NCBI GenBank assembly: GCA_937868725.1
Contig: CALMMQ010000063.1
Location: 45,487-109,486 of the forward strand
DNA length: 64,000 nucleotides
Direction: 5' to 3'
From: an uncultured Pleomorphomonas sp.
GTDB lineage: Bacteria; Pseudomonadota; Alphaproteobacteria; Rhizobiales; Pleomorphomonadaceae
Shown here piece by piece: positions 56,686-64,000 of the stretch (the stretch's first letter is position 1; each line of letters opens with the position of its first letter). A program made the translations under genes and the position numbers. The notes under the pieces are model-generated. The model had not been told where the DNA came from. It did no database searches and saw nothing but the letters and a program-made list of their open reading frames with translations.

Positions 56686-58817
56686 CCGCCTACGTCAGCC
56701 CGGAAGCCGCCAGCCGGCTGGTCACCGAGCTCAGGGCCAACCTGCAAGGCATGCCAGATGGCCGCAGGGTGCTGTTCGAGGCGCTGATCCGGGCGACGAA
56801 GCCGGTCGATGACCTGACGATTTCGGAGTGGTCCGACCGGTTCCGCAAGGTCTCGGCCGAGTCCGGTTCGCCCTGGCCGGGCGATTTCCGCACCGAACGC
56901 ACGCCGTACCTGCGCGAACCGCAGGATTGCCTGCATCCGGACCACCCGGCCCGCCGCGTCACGGCGCGGTGGTCGGCCCAGCTGGGCAAATCGACGGCGA
57001 TCGAGAACTGGTTCTGCTACGTCGTCGACCGGGCGCCGGGGACGATGATGATCGTCATGCCGACGCTCGACGAGGCGGTGAAGTTCAACCGCGTCAAGCT
57101 GCAGCCGACCATCGACGCGACGCCGAAGGTCCGGCACAAGGTCCGCGCCCTGAACAGTCGCGACGAAGCGGCATCGACGGCAGCGTTCAAGCGGTTCGGC
57201 GGCGGCTGGTGCCAGATCGTCAATGCCGGCTCGTCGAAGGGGCTGCAGATGGTGTCGATCAAGTACCTCGCCATGGACGAGGTCACGGGTTATCCGCGCG
57301 ACGTCGACGGTCGCGGCAGTCCGCGCGATCAGGCGCGGGCGCGTCAGAAGGCCTACGGCGATTTTGCCAAGGAATGGCAGGGTTCGACGCCCGGCATTGT
57401 CGGAGCCTGCGCCGTTTCGGAGGACTTTGAGGCCGGCGATCGCCGGCATTTCTATGTGCCGTGCCCGCACTGCGGCGCCTATCAGGCGCTGGAGTTCGAG
57501 AACATGCGCGGGCCGGAAGGGGACAACCCGGCTCATTTCGTCTGCGTCTCGTGTCTTGGCCGGATCGTCGACGGACACAAGGTCGATCTGCTGCCGGCCG
57601 GTGTCTGGATCGCCCGGCGCGTGGCCGAGGACGAAGAGACGGTGCCGATCGTCATCAAGCCAGACGACCTTGATCGCTGGCGCGCCGCGCCCTGCGAGGG
57701 GCGGTGCCGCGACTGGCAGCCGAGCTATCATCTCTGGAGCGCCTACGCGCCACGGGAACGGTTCGGGGCGATCTGGCAGCGCTGGAGCGAGGCGCAGGGC
57801 AACACCACCAAGATGATGGTGTTCTACCAGCAGGATCTGGCGCTGCCCTACGATCCGTCGGGTGTGGCGGTCGAGCATGAAAAGCTGATGGCGGCGCTGC
57901 AGTCCTATCCGGCGCGGCGCATCCCGCGCCAAGCGGCCGTCGTCGTTTCGGCCGCCGACGTGCAGGGCTACGGCATCAAGTGGGCGGCGTTCGCCATCGG
58001 ACCCGGCGGCCGCCGCTGGCTGATCGACCGGGAAATATTCGTCGGCGATCCCTCGGCCAGCGATGATCCGTGGATCGCGCTGGCCGACGCGCTGCAGCGG
58101 CGGTATCCGGCCGAGAACGGCATCGAACGCGGCATTGATCTGTCGGGCGTCGATTCCGGCTACGCCACCAACCGCGTCTATCTGTTCTGCGCCAGCCGGC
58201 CGGGCTGCCTGGCGCTCGATGGCCGCAAGAGCCTCAACGATCCGCGCCATCCCTGGCTCGGCACCGGCAAGAAGGTGACGGCCAAGGGCTATCGCGGCAA
58301 CATCGTCGGCAAGACGGTGCTCTACCCGGTCGGCAACTACGATGTGAAGTGCGAGGTCGTGGCGGCCATGGCCAACCTGGTGCAGGGACCGGATGCCGCC
58401 GGCCAATGGCCGCGCAACGTCTACTACCTGACGAGCGAACTCTGCGATGCCGACATGGCGCTGGAGCTGACGGCCGAGCGCCTCGTCGACGTGGCCGAGG
58501 AAGCCAGATCGGCCAATGCCAAAGCCAGGAACTTCGTGGCGCCGACAGATCGACGCGAGTGGCGCAAGATCGCTGGGCGGGCCAACGACTGGTTCGACGT
58601 GTCGGTCTACGCCTTCGCCATCGGCTGGCAGCTGACCAACCGCTGGACGCCGGCGCGGTGGGAAACCGAGCTTGCCGACGTGCATGGCGTCGAGGCCCCG
58701 GCCGATCTGTTCAGCCGTCCGAGCCCGGTGGAACGTCAGGACACATCGCGGCGGGCGAATGACCGGTCGGGTAAGTCGTTGCGGGAAATTGCCAAGGAAA
58801 AGTGGAAGCGCACATGA
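56682..58817 (+). CDS. Terminase large subunit, GpA family
   Basis: 711 residues, the length of lambda gpA-type enzymes. The ATPase domain has ARWSAQLGKSTAIENW (Walker A-like, about 105) and IKYLAMDEV (Walker B). CPHCGAYQALEFE and FVCVSCLGRI form a zinc-like insert. The nuclease domain has VSAADVQGYGIKWAAFAIG and GVDSGYATNRVYLFC with the metal-binding aspartates. It packages DNA into proheads and cuts at cos. GTG 56682 overlaps the small-subunit stop. Confidence 0.93.
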   Translation: MTAYVSPEAASRLVTELRANLQGMPDGRRVLFEALIRATKPVDDLTISEWSDRFRKVSAESGSPWPGDFRTERTPYLREPQDCLHPDHPARRVTARWSAQLGKSTAIENWFCYVVDRAPGTMMIVMPTLDEAVKFNRVKLQPTIDATPKVRHKVRALNSRDEAASTAAFKRFGGGWCQIVNAGSSKGLQMVSIKYLAMDEVTGYPRDVDGRGSPRDQARARQKAYGDFAKEWQGSTPGIVGACAVSEDFEAGDRRHFYVPCPHCGAYQALEFENMRGPEGDNPAHFVCVSCLGRIVDGHKVDLLPAGVWIARRVAEDEETVPIVIKPDDLDRWRAAPCEGRCRDWQPSYHLWSAYAPRERFGAIWQRWSEAQGNTTKMMVFYQQDLALPYDPSGVAVEHEKLMAALQSYPARRIPRQAAVVVSAADVQGYGIKWAAFAIGPGGRRWLIDREIFVGDPSASDDPWIALADALQRRYPAENGIERGIDLSGVDSGYATNRVYLFCASRPGCLALDGRKSLNDPRHPWLGTGKKVTAKGYRGNIVGKTVLYPVGNYDVKCEVVAAMANLVQGPDAAGQWPRNVYYLTSELCDADMALELTAERLVDVAEEARSANAKARNFVAPTDRREWRKIAGRANDWFDVSVYAFAIGWQLTNRWTPARWETELADVHGVEAPADLFSRPSPVERQDTSRRANDRSGKSLREIAKEKWKRT

Positions 58818-60424
58818 AGAAGAGCAAGAAGGCCGAGGCCAAAAGCAAGGCGCTGGTGCCGGCAGCTGGCCTTGCCCGGCGCTCGACGGCACAATACCTG
58901 CGCGACACGTCGTCCGGCATCCTCGCCTCGCGCCTGGTGACGCTGCGCGAGAGCCGTGACGACATCCGCCAGTCGTGGCGGCGTGTGGCGGCGCTGGCCG
59001 CCGACATCATCCAAAACTCGGGCACGCTCAAGGGCGCGGTCGATCAGGTGCTGGCCGACACGGTCGGGACGGAACTCAAGCTGCAGTGCCGCCCCGATCT
59101 GGCCCAGGCGGGCTGGAGCGAAGTTGAGATCGACCGGTTTGTCGATGTGGTCGAGCGGCGTTGGCGCCGCTACGCCTGGACGCCCGGCGAGTGCGACTTT
59201 CGCGGCAAGTTCACGCTGCCGCAGCAGGTCGATGTCGGGTTACGCTGGCAGATCGCCTTCGGCGAGGTGACGGGGCTCATCGACTATTTTTCGACGCCGC
59301 TGCGTCAGCGCTACGGTGTCGAGACCGGCACCAAGCTGCTGCTGATCCCGCCTTATCGCCTGAAGCAGGACACCAGCGAGGCGGAGGGGCTGTTTCAGGG
59401 GGTGTTTCACGACGAAAACGGCCGTCCGGTGCGCTACCGCTTCCAGCGGCGGCAGAACGGCATCGAGACCGACGCCGAGTTTCCGGCCTTCGATGGCGAC
59501 GGGCGGCGGCGGGTGATGCATGTGTTCGACCCGGTCGACGCCACCGATGTGCGTGGCATCTCGGTTCTGGCCGCCGCCATGCGGAAATACGTGCAAGCCG
59601 AGACGCTGGACGATGCGACGTTGCAGACGGCCATCCTGCAGACGGTGTTCGCGGCGACGCTGACCTCGGCTCAACCGTCGAAGGATGCCTTCGAGGCCCT
59701 CGACCTTCTGGAAGATGAATCACTCAAGGACGAGTTTGCCGGGTACTTCACCAAGGCCCTTGATCGCGTGCGGCAAGGTAGCGTGACGATCGGCGGCACG
59801 TCGCAGATCAACCACCTGGCGCCGGAAGAATCGCTCAAGTTCCACACGGCCGAGACACCGGGCGCCCAGTATCTGCCGTTTTCGACCGCCCTGAAGCGCG
59901 AACTGGCCCGCTGTCTCGGCGTCACCTATTCGTCGCTGGCCATGGATCATGGCTCGATGACCTATTCATCGGCGCGCATGGAAACAGCGTCGATCTGGCC
60001 GGTGGTGCTGCGCCGGCGCGAGCGGATCGCCGCCACCATGTGCCAGGCGGTCTACGAGGCCTGGCTCGACGAGGAAATCGGCGAAGGCCGCATCGCCTAC
60101 AAGGGCGGGTACACGGCGTTCCGGCGTCAGAAGCCGCTGGCGACGTGGACCGAATGGCGCGGCCCGGCGCGGCCGGTGGCCGACGACGAGAAGGCGGCAC
60201 GCGCTTCGACCGAGCGGCTTTACAACTGTACGACGACGCTGGCCGACGAGTGCGCCGAACTCGGCCGCGACAGCCGCGACGTCATCAATCAGCGCAGCCG
60301 CGAACAGGCGATGCTCGCCGCCGCCGGCCTGCCGTCGCCGTTCCGCCGCACGACGGGCGGCGGCGCCACGGCGGACAGCGGCGCCACGCCGGACAGTGGG
60401 TCAAGTCAGGGAGCGACGCCATGA
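58814..60424 (+). CDS. Phage portal protein, lambda family
   Basis: 536 residues from ATG 58814 (ATGA overlap with terminase). SGILASRLVTLRESRDDIRQ, AADIIQNSGTLKGAVDQVLA, GISVLAAAMRKYVQAE and AMDHGSMTYSSARMETASIW match lambda gpB-type portals. Forms the dodecameric ring at the capsid vertex. A Gly/Ser/Thr-rich tail ends the protein. The GTG at 58802 is rejected because ATG 58814 gives the usual coupling. Confidence 0.93.
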   Translation: MKKSKKAEAKSKALVPAAGLARRSTAQYLRDTSSGILASRLVTLRESRDDIRQSWRRVAALAADIIQNSGTLKGAVDQVLADTVGTELKLQCRPDLAQAGWSEVEIDRFVDVVERRWRRYAWTPGECDFRGKFTLPQQVDVGLRWQIAFGEVTGLIDYFSTPLRQRYGVETGTKLLLIPPYRLKQDTSEAEGLFQGVFHDENGRPVRYRFQRRQNGIETDAEFPAFDGDGRRRVMHVFDPVDATDVRGISVLAAAMRKYVQAETLDDATLQTAILQTVFAATLTSAQPSKDAFEALDLLEDESLKDEFAGYFTKALDRVRQGSVTIGGTSQINHLAPEESLKFHTAETPGAQYLPFSTALKRELARCLGVTYSSLAMDHGSMTYSSARMETASIWPVVLRRRERIAATMCQAVYEAWLDEEIGEGRIAYKGGYTAFRRQKPLATWTEWRGPARPVADDEKAARASTERLYNCTTTLADECAELGRDSRDVINQRSREQAMLAAAGLPSPFRRTTGGGATADSGATPDSGSSQGATP

Positions 60425-60648
60425 GCGATGAGGACCACGCCGCCGAGGCACAGCGCCTCCGGGCCATCCGCACGGCCATAGCCACCGGCGACACGGTGCA
60501 GATGAGCCGCTTCAAGGACAACGAAGTCGCTTACTTCGCGGCCAATCTGCCGCTTCTCGAGCGGATGATCGCCGAGGAGGAGGCGCTGGCCTCACCGATG
60601 CCGGTCCGCCGGCGGTACGCCGCCGGCCTCAGGTTCCGGCGCTGCTGA
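60421..60648 (+). CDS. gpW-like head-tail joining protein
   Basis: 75 residues, start overlapping the portal stop (ATGA). EAQRLRAIRTAIATGDTVQM, then NEVAYFAANLPLLERMIAEE has the helix-strand-helix outline of lambda gpW, which closes the packaged head. Unlike lambda it follows, rather than precedes, the portal gene. Family assignment is by pattern and context. Confidence 0.65.
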   Translation: MSDEDHAAEAQRLRAIRTAIATGDTVQMSRFKDNEVAYFAANLPLLERMIAEEEALASPMPVRRRYAAGLRFRRC

Positions 60649-60661
60649 ACAAGGACACTCC

Positions 60662-61720
60662 ATGACAGCCCAGATCATTGATGGCGAACTCGTCCTGTAC
60701 GGGTTCGTCGGCGACAGCCTGTGGGAAGACGGCTTCACGGCCAGCGAAGTGCTGGCCTGTCTCAGCCAGCTCGGTTTTGAGAGCGACATCACGGTCCGCC
60801 TCAACTCGCCGGGCGGCTATCTCGATGATGGCGTCGCCATCTACAACGCCTTTGCGGCGCGCAAGGGCAAGACCCGCTGCGTCGTCGACGGCGTCGCGGC
60901 CTCGTCGGCGTCGATCATCGTCATGGGCGCCGACGAGCGCGTGATGCGGCGCGGTGCCCTGCTGATGATCCACGATCCCTCGACGATCGGTTACGGCACC
61001 GTCGAGGACTTCCAGAAGGTGATCGGCCAGCTCGAGGCCGGCATCGGCGCGATGGTGTCGATCTATTCGGACCGATCCGGCGAAAGCGCCGACATCACCC
61101 GCGCCACCATGAAGGCGGAAACCTGGCTGGACGCGGCCGCCGCCGTGGCGCGCGGCTTTGCCACGGCCTCGGAAGAGGTCGCGGCGCAGTCGGTGGCGGC
61201 GTTCGACTACCGCCTCTACGCCCACGCGCCCGACGATCTCAAGAAGCTGGCGGCGACCAAGGGCTGGTCGCTCAAGGCCGCCGGCCGCCCGCAACGCAAC
61301 ACGCCCCTCTCCAACCCGCAGGATGCATCGACCATGTCGAACCTCAACCCGCAGACCCCCGCCAACCCGCCGGTCGACGCCGGCAAGATCAAGGCCGACA
61401 TCACGGCGCGCATCAAGGCCATCATGACGGCCGATGCCGCCAAGGGCCGCGAAAGCCTGGCCGAGTATTTCGCGCTCGAAACCGACATGCCGGTCGAGCA
61501 GGTGCTGGCCGCCCTCGGCAAGGCGCCGGCTGCCGTCGCGGCGGCGGCGACCGACCCGACGACGCCCGGCTCGCCGGCCCCGGCCAGCGGCTATGAGGCC
61601 GGCCGGCTCGCCGCCGCCGGTCTCGCCCAGCCCGGTGGCCAGCCCGCCGGCGGCGGCAAGGCGGCCGACCTGTCGCCGATGAAGGCCGCCGTCGATCGCT
61701 ACAACAACCGCAAGCACTGA
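60662..61720 (+). CDS. ClpP-type head maturation protease with scaffold-like C-terminus
   Basis: 352 residues. The N-terminal ClpP-like serine protease domain (about 1-190) has VRLNSPGGYLDDGVAIYNA, VDGVAASSASIIVMGA (catalytic serine) and LLMIHDPSTIGYG (histidine). The C-terminal third (about 225-352) is Ala/Pro-rich and charged, like a scaffold. Corresponds to lambda gene C with Nu3. An internal in-frame ATG at 61334 may express the scaffold alone. Confidence 0.88.
   Translation: MTAQIIDGELVLYGFVGDSLWEDGFTASEVLACLSQLGFESDITVRLNSPGGYLDDGVAIYNAFAARKGKTRCVVDGVAASSASIIVMGADERVMRRGALLMIHDPSTIGYGTVEDFQKVIGQLEAGIGAMVSIYSDRSGESADITRATMKAETWLDAAAAVARGFATASEEVAAQSVAAFDYRLYAHAPDDLKKLAATKGWSLKAAGRPQRNTPLSNPQDASTMSNLNPQTPANPPVDAGKIKADITARIKAIMTADAAKGRESLAEYFALETDMPVEQVLAALGKAPAAVAAAATDPTTPGSPAPASGYEAGRLAAAGLAQPGGQPAGGGKAADLSPMKAAVDRYNNRKH
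61334..61720 (+). CDS. Possible nested scaffold protein (Nu3-like)
   Basis: In-frame internal start ATG 61334 (MSNLNPQTPANPPVDAGKIK) with AGGA about 10 nt upstream would give 128 residues made only of the scaffold-like tail. Lambda produces Nu3 this way from within gene C. The site is weak, so this remains a proposal. Confidence 0.35.
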   Translation: MSNLNPQTPANPPVDAGKIKADITARIKAIMTADAAKGRESLAEYFALETDMPVEQVLAALGKAPAAVAAAATDPTTPGSPAPASGYEAGRLAAAGLAQPGGQPAGGGKAADLSPMKAAVDRYNNRKH

Positions 61721-61734
61721 CCGGAGGACATGAC

Positions 61735-62397
61735 ATGCCCGTCCTGACCCAGAACCTTCGCACGGCCGCCGCCTACCTGGTGTGGGAAGCCGGCTACATC
61801 AGCCGCGACGTCGGCATCATCGCCGCCGGCGCCGGCAAACTCGACGCCGGCACGGTGCTCGGCCGCATCACCAAGGGGGCGCTGACGGCGGTCGGCGCCG
61901 CCGGCTCGCCCGCCCCGGCCGGTGCCACCATCACGGCCGCCCCCGCCGTCACGGCCGGCCTGACCAAGGTCGGCGTTCACACGTTCACCTGTGATATCGC
62001 CGGCGCCACCGGCAAGTGGCGCCACGAAGACCCCGATGGCGTCTACATCGGCACCGTCACCACCGGCACCGAGTACACCGGCCAGGGTCTGACGCTGACC
62101 ATCACCGACGCTGGCACCGACCCGGCCGTCGGCGAGGTGATGAAGGTCACCGTCAGCCAGGCCGAAGGCTCGGGCAAGCGGGTGCCGCTCAGCCTGACGG
62201 CCCATGACGGCTCGGAAGTGGCCGAGAGCATCCTCTACGAAGGCTGCGACGCCACCCTTGTCGACGTGCAGCGGACGCTGACGCGACGCCTTGCCGAAGT
62301 GACCGGCGACGAACTCGTCTGGCCGGCCGGCATCACCCCCACCCAGAAGGCGGCTGCCCTGGCGGCGCTGGCCGACCACCACATCATCGCCCGCTGA
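61735..62397 (+). CDS. gpD-like head decoration protein with an inserted domain
   Basis: 220 residues. The start (LRTAAAYLVWEAGYISRDVG, then VLGRITKG) and end (LVWPAGITPTQKAAALAALA) match lambda gpD-type decoration proteins (about 110 residues). About 90 extra residues (roughly 55-145, Gly/Thr-rich with a WRHEDPDGVYIGTV strand pattern) lie between, looking like an inserted beta domain exposed on the capsid. The nature of the insert is inference. Confidence 0.82.
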   Translation: MPVLTQNLRTAAAYLVWEAGYISRDVGIIAAGAGKLDAGTVLGRITKGALTAVGAAGSPAPAGATITAAPAVTAGLTKVGVHTFTCDIAGATGKWRHEDPDGVYIGTVTTGTEYTGQGLTLTITDAGTDPAVGEVMKVTVSQAEGSGKRVPLSLTAHDGSEVAESILYEGCDATLVDVQRTLTRRLAEVTGDELVWPAGITPTQKAAALAALADHHIIAR

Positions 62398-62409
62398 GGA
62401 GCTGCGACC

Positions 62410-63438
62410 ATGGCCATCGTTGCCGACATCTTCAATCAGAACGCCTGGGGTGCCGTCGAGTTCGACGAGAACATCGTCCAGCGCGTGGATTTCAAGCCGC
62501 AGCTGCTGGGCGGCCTCAACCTGTTTGAGCCGATCAATTCGCGCTCGCAGTCCATCGCCATCGCCAACCGCGACCAGACGCTGGCGCTGATCCCGACGTC
62601 GGCGATGGGCGAAGCGCCGGCCGAGCTGATCCCCCAGGGGGCCAAGGTGCGGGATTTCCGCGCCGTGCGCCTGGCCAAGGGCTCGACGGTGTTCGCCCAC
62701 GAGCTGGCCGGCATGCTGGCGCTGCCCTTCGACCAGCAGACCAAGTCGGTCACCGACGAGGTGACGACCCGCACCGGCCAGATCATGGACGATCTCGAAC
62801 TGACCTGGGAGCACATGCGCCTTGGCGCCGTGCTTGGCCAGGTGGTCGATGCCGATGGCAGTTCGATCCTCTGGGACTGGTACGACGAATGGGGCATCTC
62901 CCAGCCGGCCGAAGTCGATTTCGCCCTCGATGATGCCACCACCGATGTGCGCAAGAAGTGCCGCGACCTCAAGCGCGCGGCGCAGAAGGCGGCCAAGGGC
63001 GTCTGGACGCCGTCGACCCGGCTCGGCTCGCTGGTCGGTGACGAGTTCTTCGACCTGCTGGTCAACCACCCGCAGTACAAGGAAACCAAGCTCGGGACGG
63101 CGCAGGCGTCGAGCCTTGAGGGCATCGAAGGCTATTCGGTGGTCGATTTCGAGGGCATCTCGTTCATCAATTACCGCGGCACCGATGACGGCTCGACGCT
63201 GTCGATCGACAGCGCCAAGGCGCGGTTCTTCCCGATCGGTGCCCGCGGCGCCTTCAAGGTCGGCTGGGCGCCGGCGAGCGAGTTCAAGGCCTATCTCGGT
63301 CAGGCCGGCAAGGACTACGTCGGCCTGCTGCTGTCCGACCCGTCGGGCCGCGACCAGTGGGACCGCGTCGAGCTCTACAGCTACCCGCTCTACGTCTGCA
63401 CGCGGCCGGAAATGCTGCTGCGCGCCAAGGCGGCCTGA
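62410..63438 (+). CDS. Major capsid protein, gpE family
   Basis: 342 residues, the size of lambda gpE. Contains FDENIVQRVDFKPQLLGGLN, IAIANRDQTLALIPTSAMGE, QIMDDLELTWEHMRLGAVLG and SYPLYVCTRPEMLLRAKAA. HK97-fold shell protein; with the decoration protein just upstream it forms the head. It starts 12 bp after the gpD-like stop. Confidence 0.93.
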   Translation: MAIVADIFNQNAWGAVEFDENIVQRVDFKPQLLGGLNLFEPINSRSQSIAIANRDQTLALIPTSAMGEAPAELIPQGAKVRDFRAVRLAKGSTVFAHELAGMLALPFDQQTKSVTDEVTTRTGQIMDDLELTWEHMRLGAVLGQVVDADGSSILWDWYDEWGISQPAEVDFALDDATTDVRKKCRDLKRAAQKAAKGVWTPSTRLGSLVGDEFFDLLVNHPQYKETKLGTAQASSLEGIEGYSVVDFEGISFINYRGTDDGSTLSIDSAKARFFPIGARGAFKVGWAPASEFKAYLGQAGKDYVGLLLSDPSGRDQWDRVELYSYPLYVCTRPEMLLRAKAA

Positions 63439-63439
63439 C

Positions 63440-63850
63440 GTGCCGATCCGGTCGGACGACCTGCGCCGGCGCACCCTTGCCGACGTCGACGCCGCCCTCG
63501 GTGTCGACGTCGCGCTGGTGCCGATGGTGCGCGAGGGCGGCGGCCGGCCGGAACCGGATGCCAGCCGGGCGACCCTGACGACGCGCGGCCGGTTCGACGT
63601 CAGCGCCCAGTCGGCGACCTTGTTCACCCGCGATGCCACCCGGCCCTCCGGCGCCGAGTTACGGACCGTCAGGATCACGCTGTGCATCGATCGCTGGCGT
63701 TGTCTCTGGCGCCCCCGCGCCGAGGACATCGTCGTCATCGATCCCGATGGCGAGGCGACGCGCCATCGTCTGGCCGAGGCGGCGAGCGATGACGGCGCCG
63801 GCTCCTGGCGGCTGGTGCTCAACCGTCTCGACGATCAGGGGCCGACATGA
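63440..63850 (+). CDS. Probable head-tail connector protein
   Basis: 136 residues from GTG 63440, two nt after the capsid stop. Starts MPIRSDDLRRRTLADVDAAL (reading GTG as Met) and ends LVLNRLDDQGPT. Beta-rich C-terminal half (LCIDRWRCLWRPRAEDIVVI). Position after the capsid gene suggests a connector or tail-attachment protein; sequence alone does not prove the family. Confidence 0.6.
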   Translation: MPIRSDDLRRRTLADVDAALGVDVALVPMVREGGGRPEPDASRATLTTRGRFDVSAQSATLFTRDATRPSGAELRTVRITLCIDRWRCLWRPRAEDIVVIDPDGEATRHRLAEAASDDGAGSWRLVLNRLDDQGPT

Positions 63851-64000
63851 GCCTGATGAGCTTCGCGCTGTCGCTGGCGGCGCTGGCCACATTGCGGCCG
63901 CCCGTCGCCGCCGGCGCGCCGGCGCGCGGCCGCTGGCCGACCATCGCCGGCATGGCCGTGTTTGACAATGAACTCGGCCGCGTCGACGACCTCGGCGCCG
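63847..64000 (+). CDS. Start of a phage morphogenesis gene (partial)
   Basis: Starts MSLMSFALSLAALATLRPPV at ATG 63847, overlapping the previous stop (ATGA), and continues past the right edge with no stop. 51 codons are visible. Likely another head-tail or tail protein from context; no motif is recognised. Confidence 0.5.
   Translation, partial: MSLMSFALSLAALATLRPPVAAGAPARGRWPTIAGMAVFDNELGRVDDLGA

Noticed and set aside
56505..58892. 795-codon minus-strand frame across the terminase
   Set aside because: The plus strand carries coupled terminase genes with recognisable motifs; the minus frame has none.
61699..63822. 707-codon minus-strand frame across capsid genes
   Set aside because: Shadow of decoration and capsid genes, which have clear family motifs.

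Overview
The window is G+C-rich alphaproteobacterial chromosome, most like a member of the Hyphomicrobiales (Rhizobiales). This placement is inferred from gene content (DUF1489 protein, NDUFS4-type complex I accessory protein, class II DAHP synthase, CimA, tandem cold-shock-domain protein) and from the coding style, not from a marker phylogeny. It divides into a chromosomal part (1 to about 39025) and a lambda-like prophage (about 39026 to beyond the right edge) that begins at a tRNA-Arg gene.

Chromosomal part. Positions 1-6115 hold mostly plus-strand housekeeping and metabolic genes: CreA-like protein, cysS, a GFA-family protein, proline iminopeptidase and citramalate synthase (isoleucine precursor route). 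Positions 6128-15281 carry a LOG-family nucleosidase, a LysM membrane protein, an Atm1-type ABC exporter, two small paralogous peptides ending in GVGQ-x-x-D-x-x-V, DUF1489, class II DAHP synthase and a secreted protein with three YDPNAGSND repeats. Enolase, a chemoreceptor, RecJ and a very large PAN/alpha-2-macroglobulin protein follow. Next come glycogen phosphorylase, PrmB, an acyltransferase, tRNA-Glu, a lipoprotein M15-like peptidase, a glyoxalase, a double cold-shock protein, a DUF192 protein, a secreted trypsin-like protease, tRNA-Pro, the NDUFS4-like protein and tRNA-Arg. A dispersed palindromic element of about 118 bp occurs five times (17154, 19440, 27445, 32916, 36611). One copy interrupts a pseudogene and two bracket the chemoreceptor gene.

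Prophage. A leftward operon with ATGA stop/start overlaps at most junctions encodes small proteins, a beta sliding clamp, an AlpA-like excisionase and a tyrosine integrase abutting tRNA-Arg. A CI-like S24 repressor and a rightward Cro-like gene share a divergent control region. The same operator (TCGCA-N4-TGCGA) recurs about 2 kb away at the leftward promoter, reproducing lambda's OL-cI-OR layout. Between the two operator clusters, where lambda carries rexAB, lies an A+T-rich cassette: a membrane-anchored protein with WYL-like and TerB-like domains, a translationally coupled 23-residue peptide, and a possible third small gene. This is the best candidate in the window for an undescribed accessory (superinfection or defence) system.

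Rightwards follow small membrane proteins, a regulator preceded by two identical 17-bp palindromes, a ParB/MT-A70 fusion methylase, a cytosine-methylase-like protein, a possible moron between perfect 22-bp direct repeats, a HicAB toxin-antitoxin pair and a replication gene containing iteron-like repeats. After a strong terminator at 55220-55250 comes the lambda-type head module: tail protein, TerS, GpA-type TerL, gpW-like protein, portal, ClpP-type protease with scaffold-like tail, gpD-like decoration protein, gpE-type capsid and head-tail proteins. The tail genes, lysis genes and right attachment site lie outside the window.
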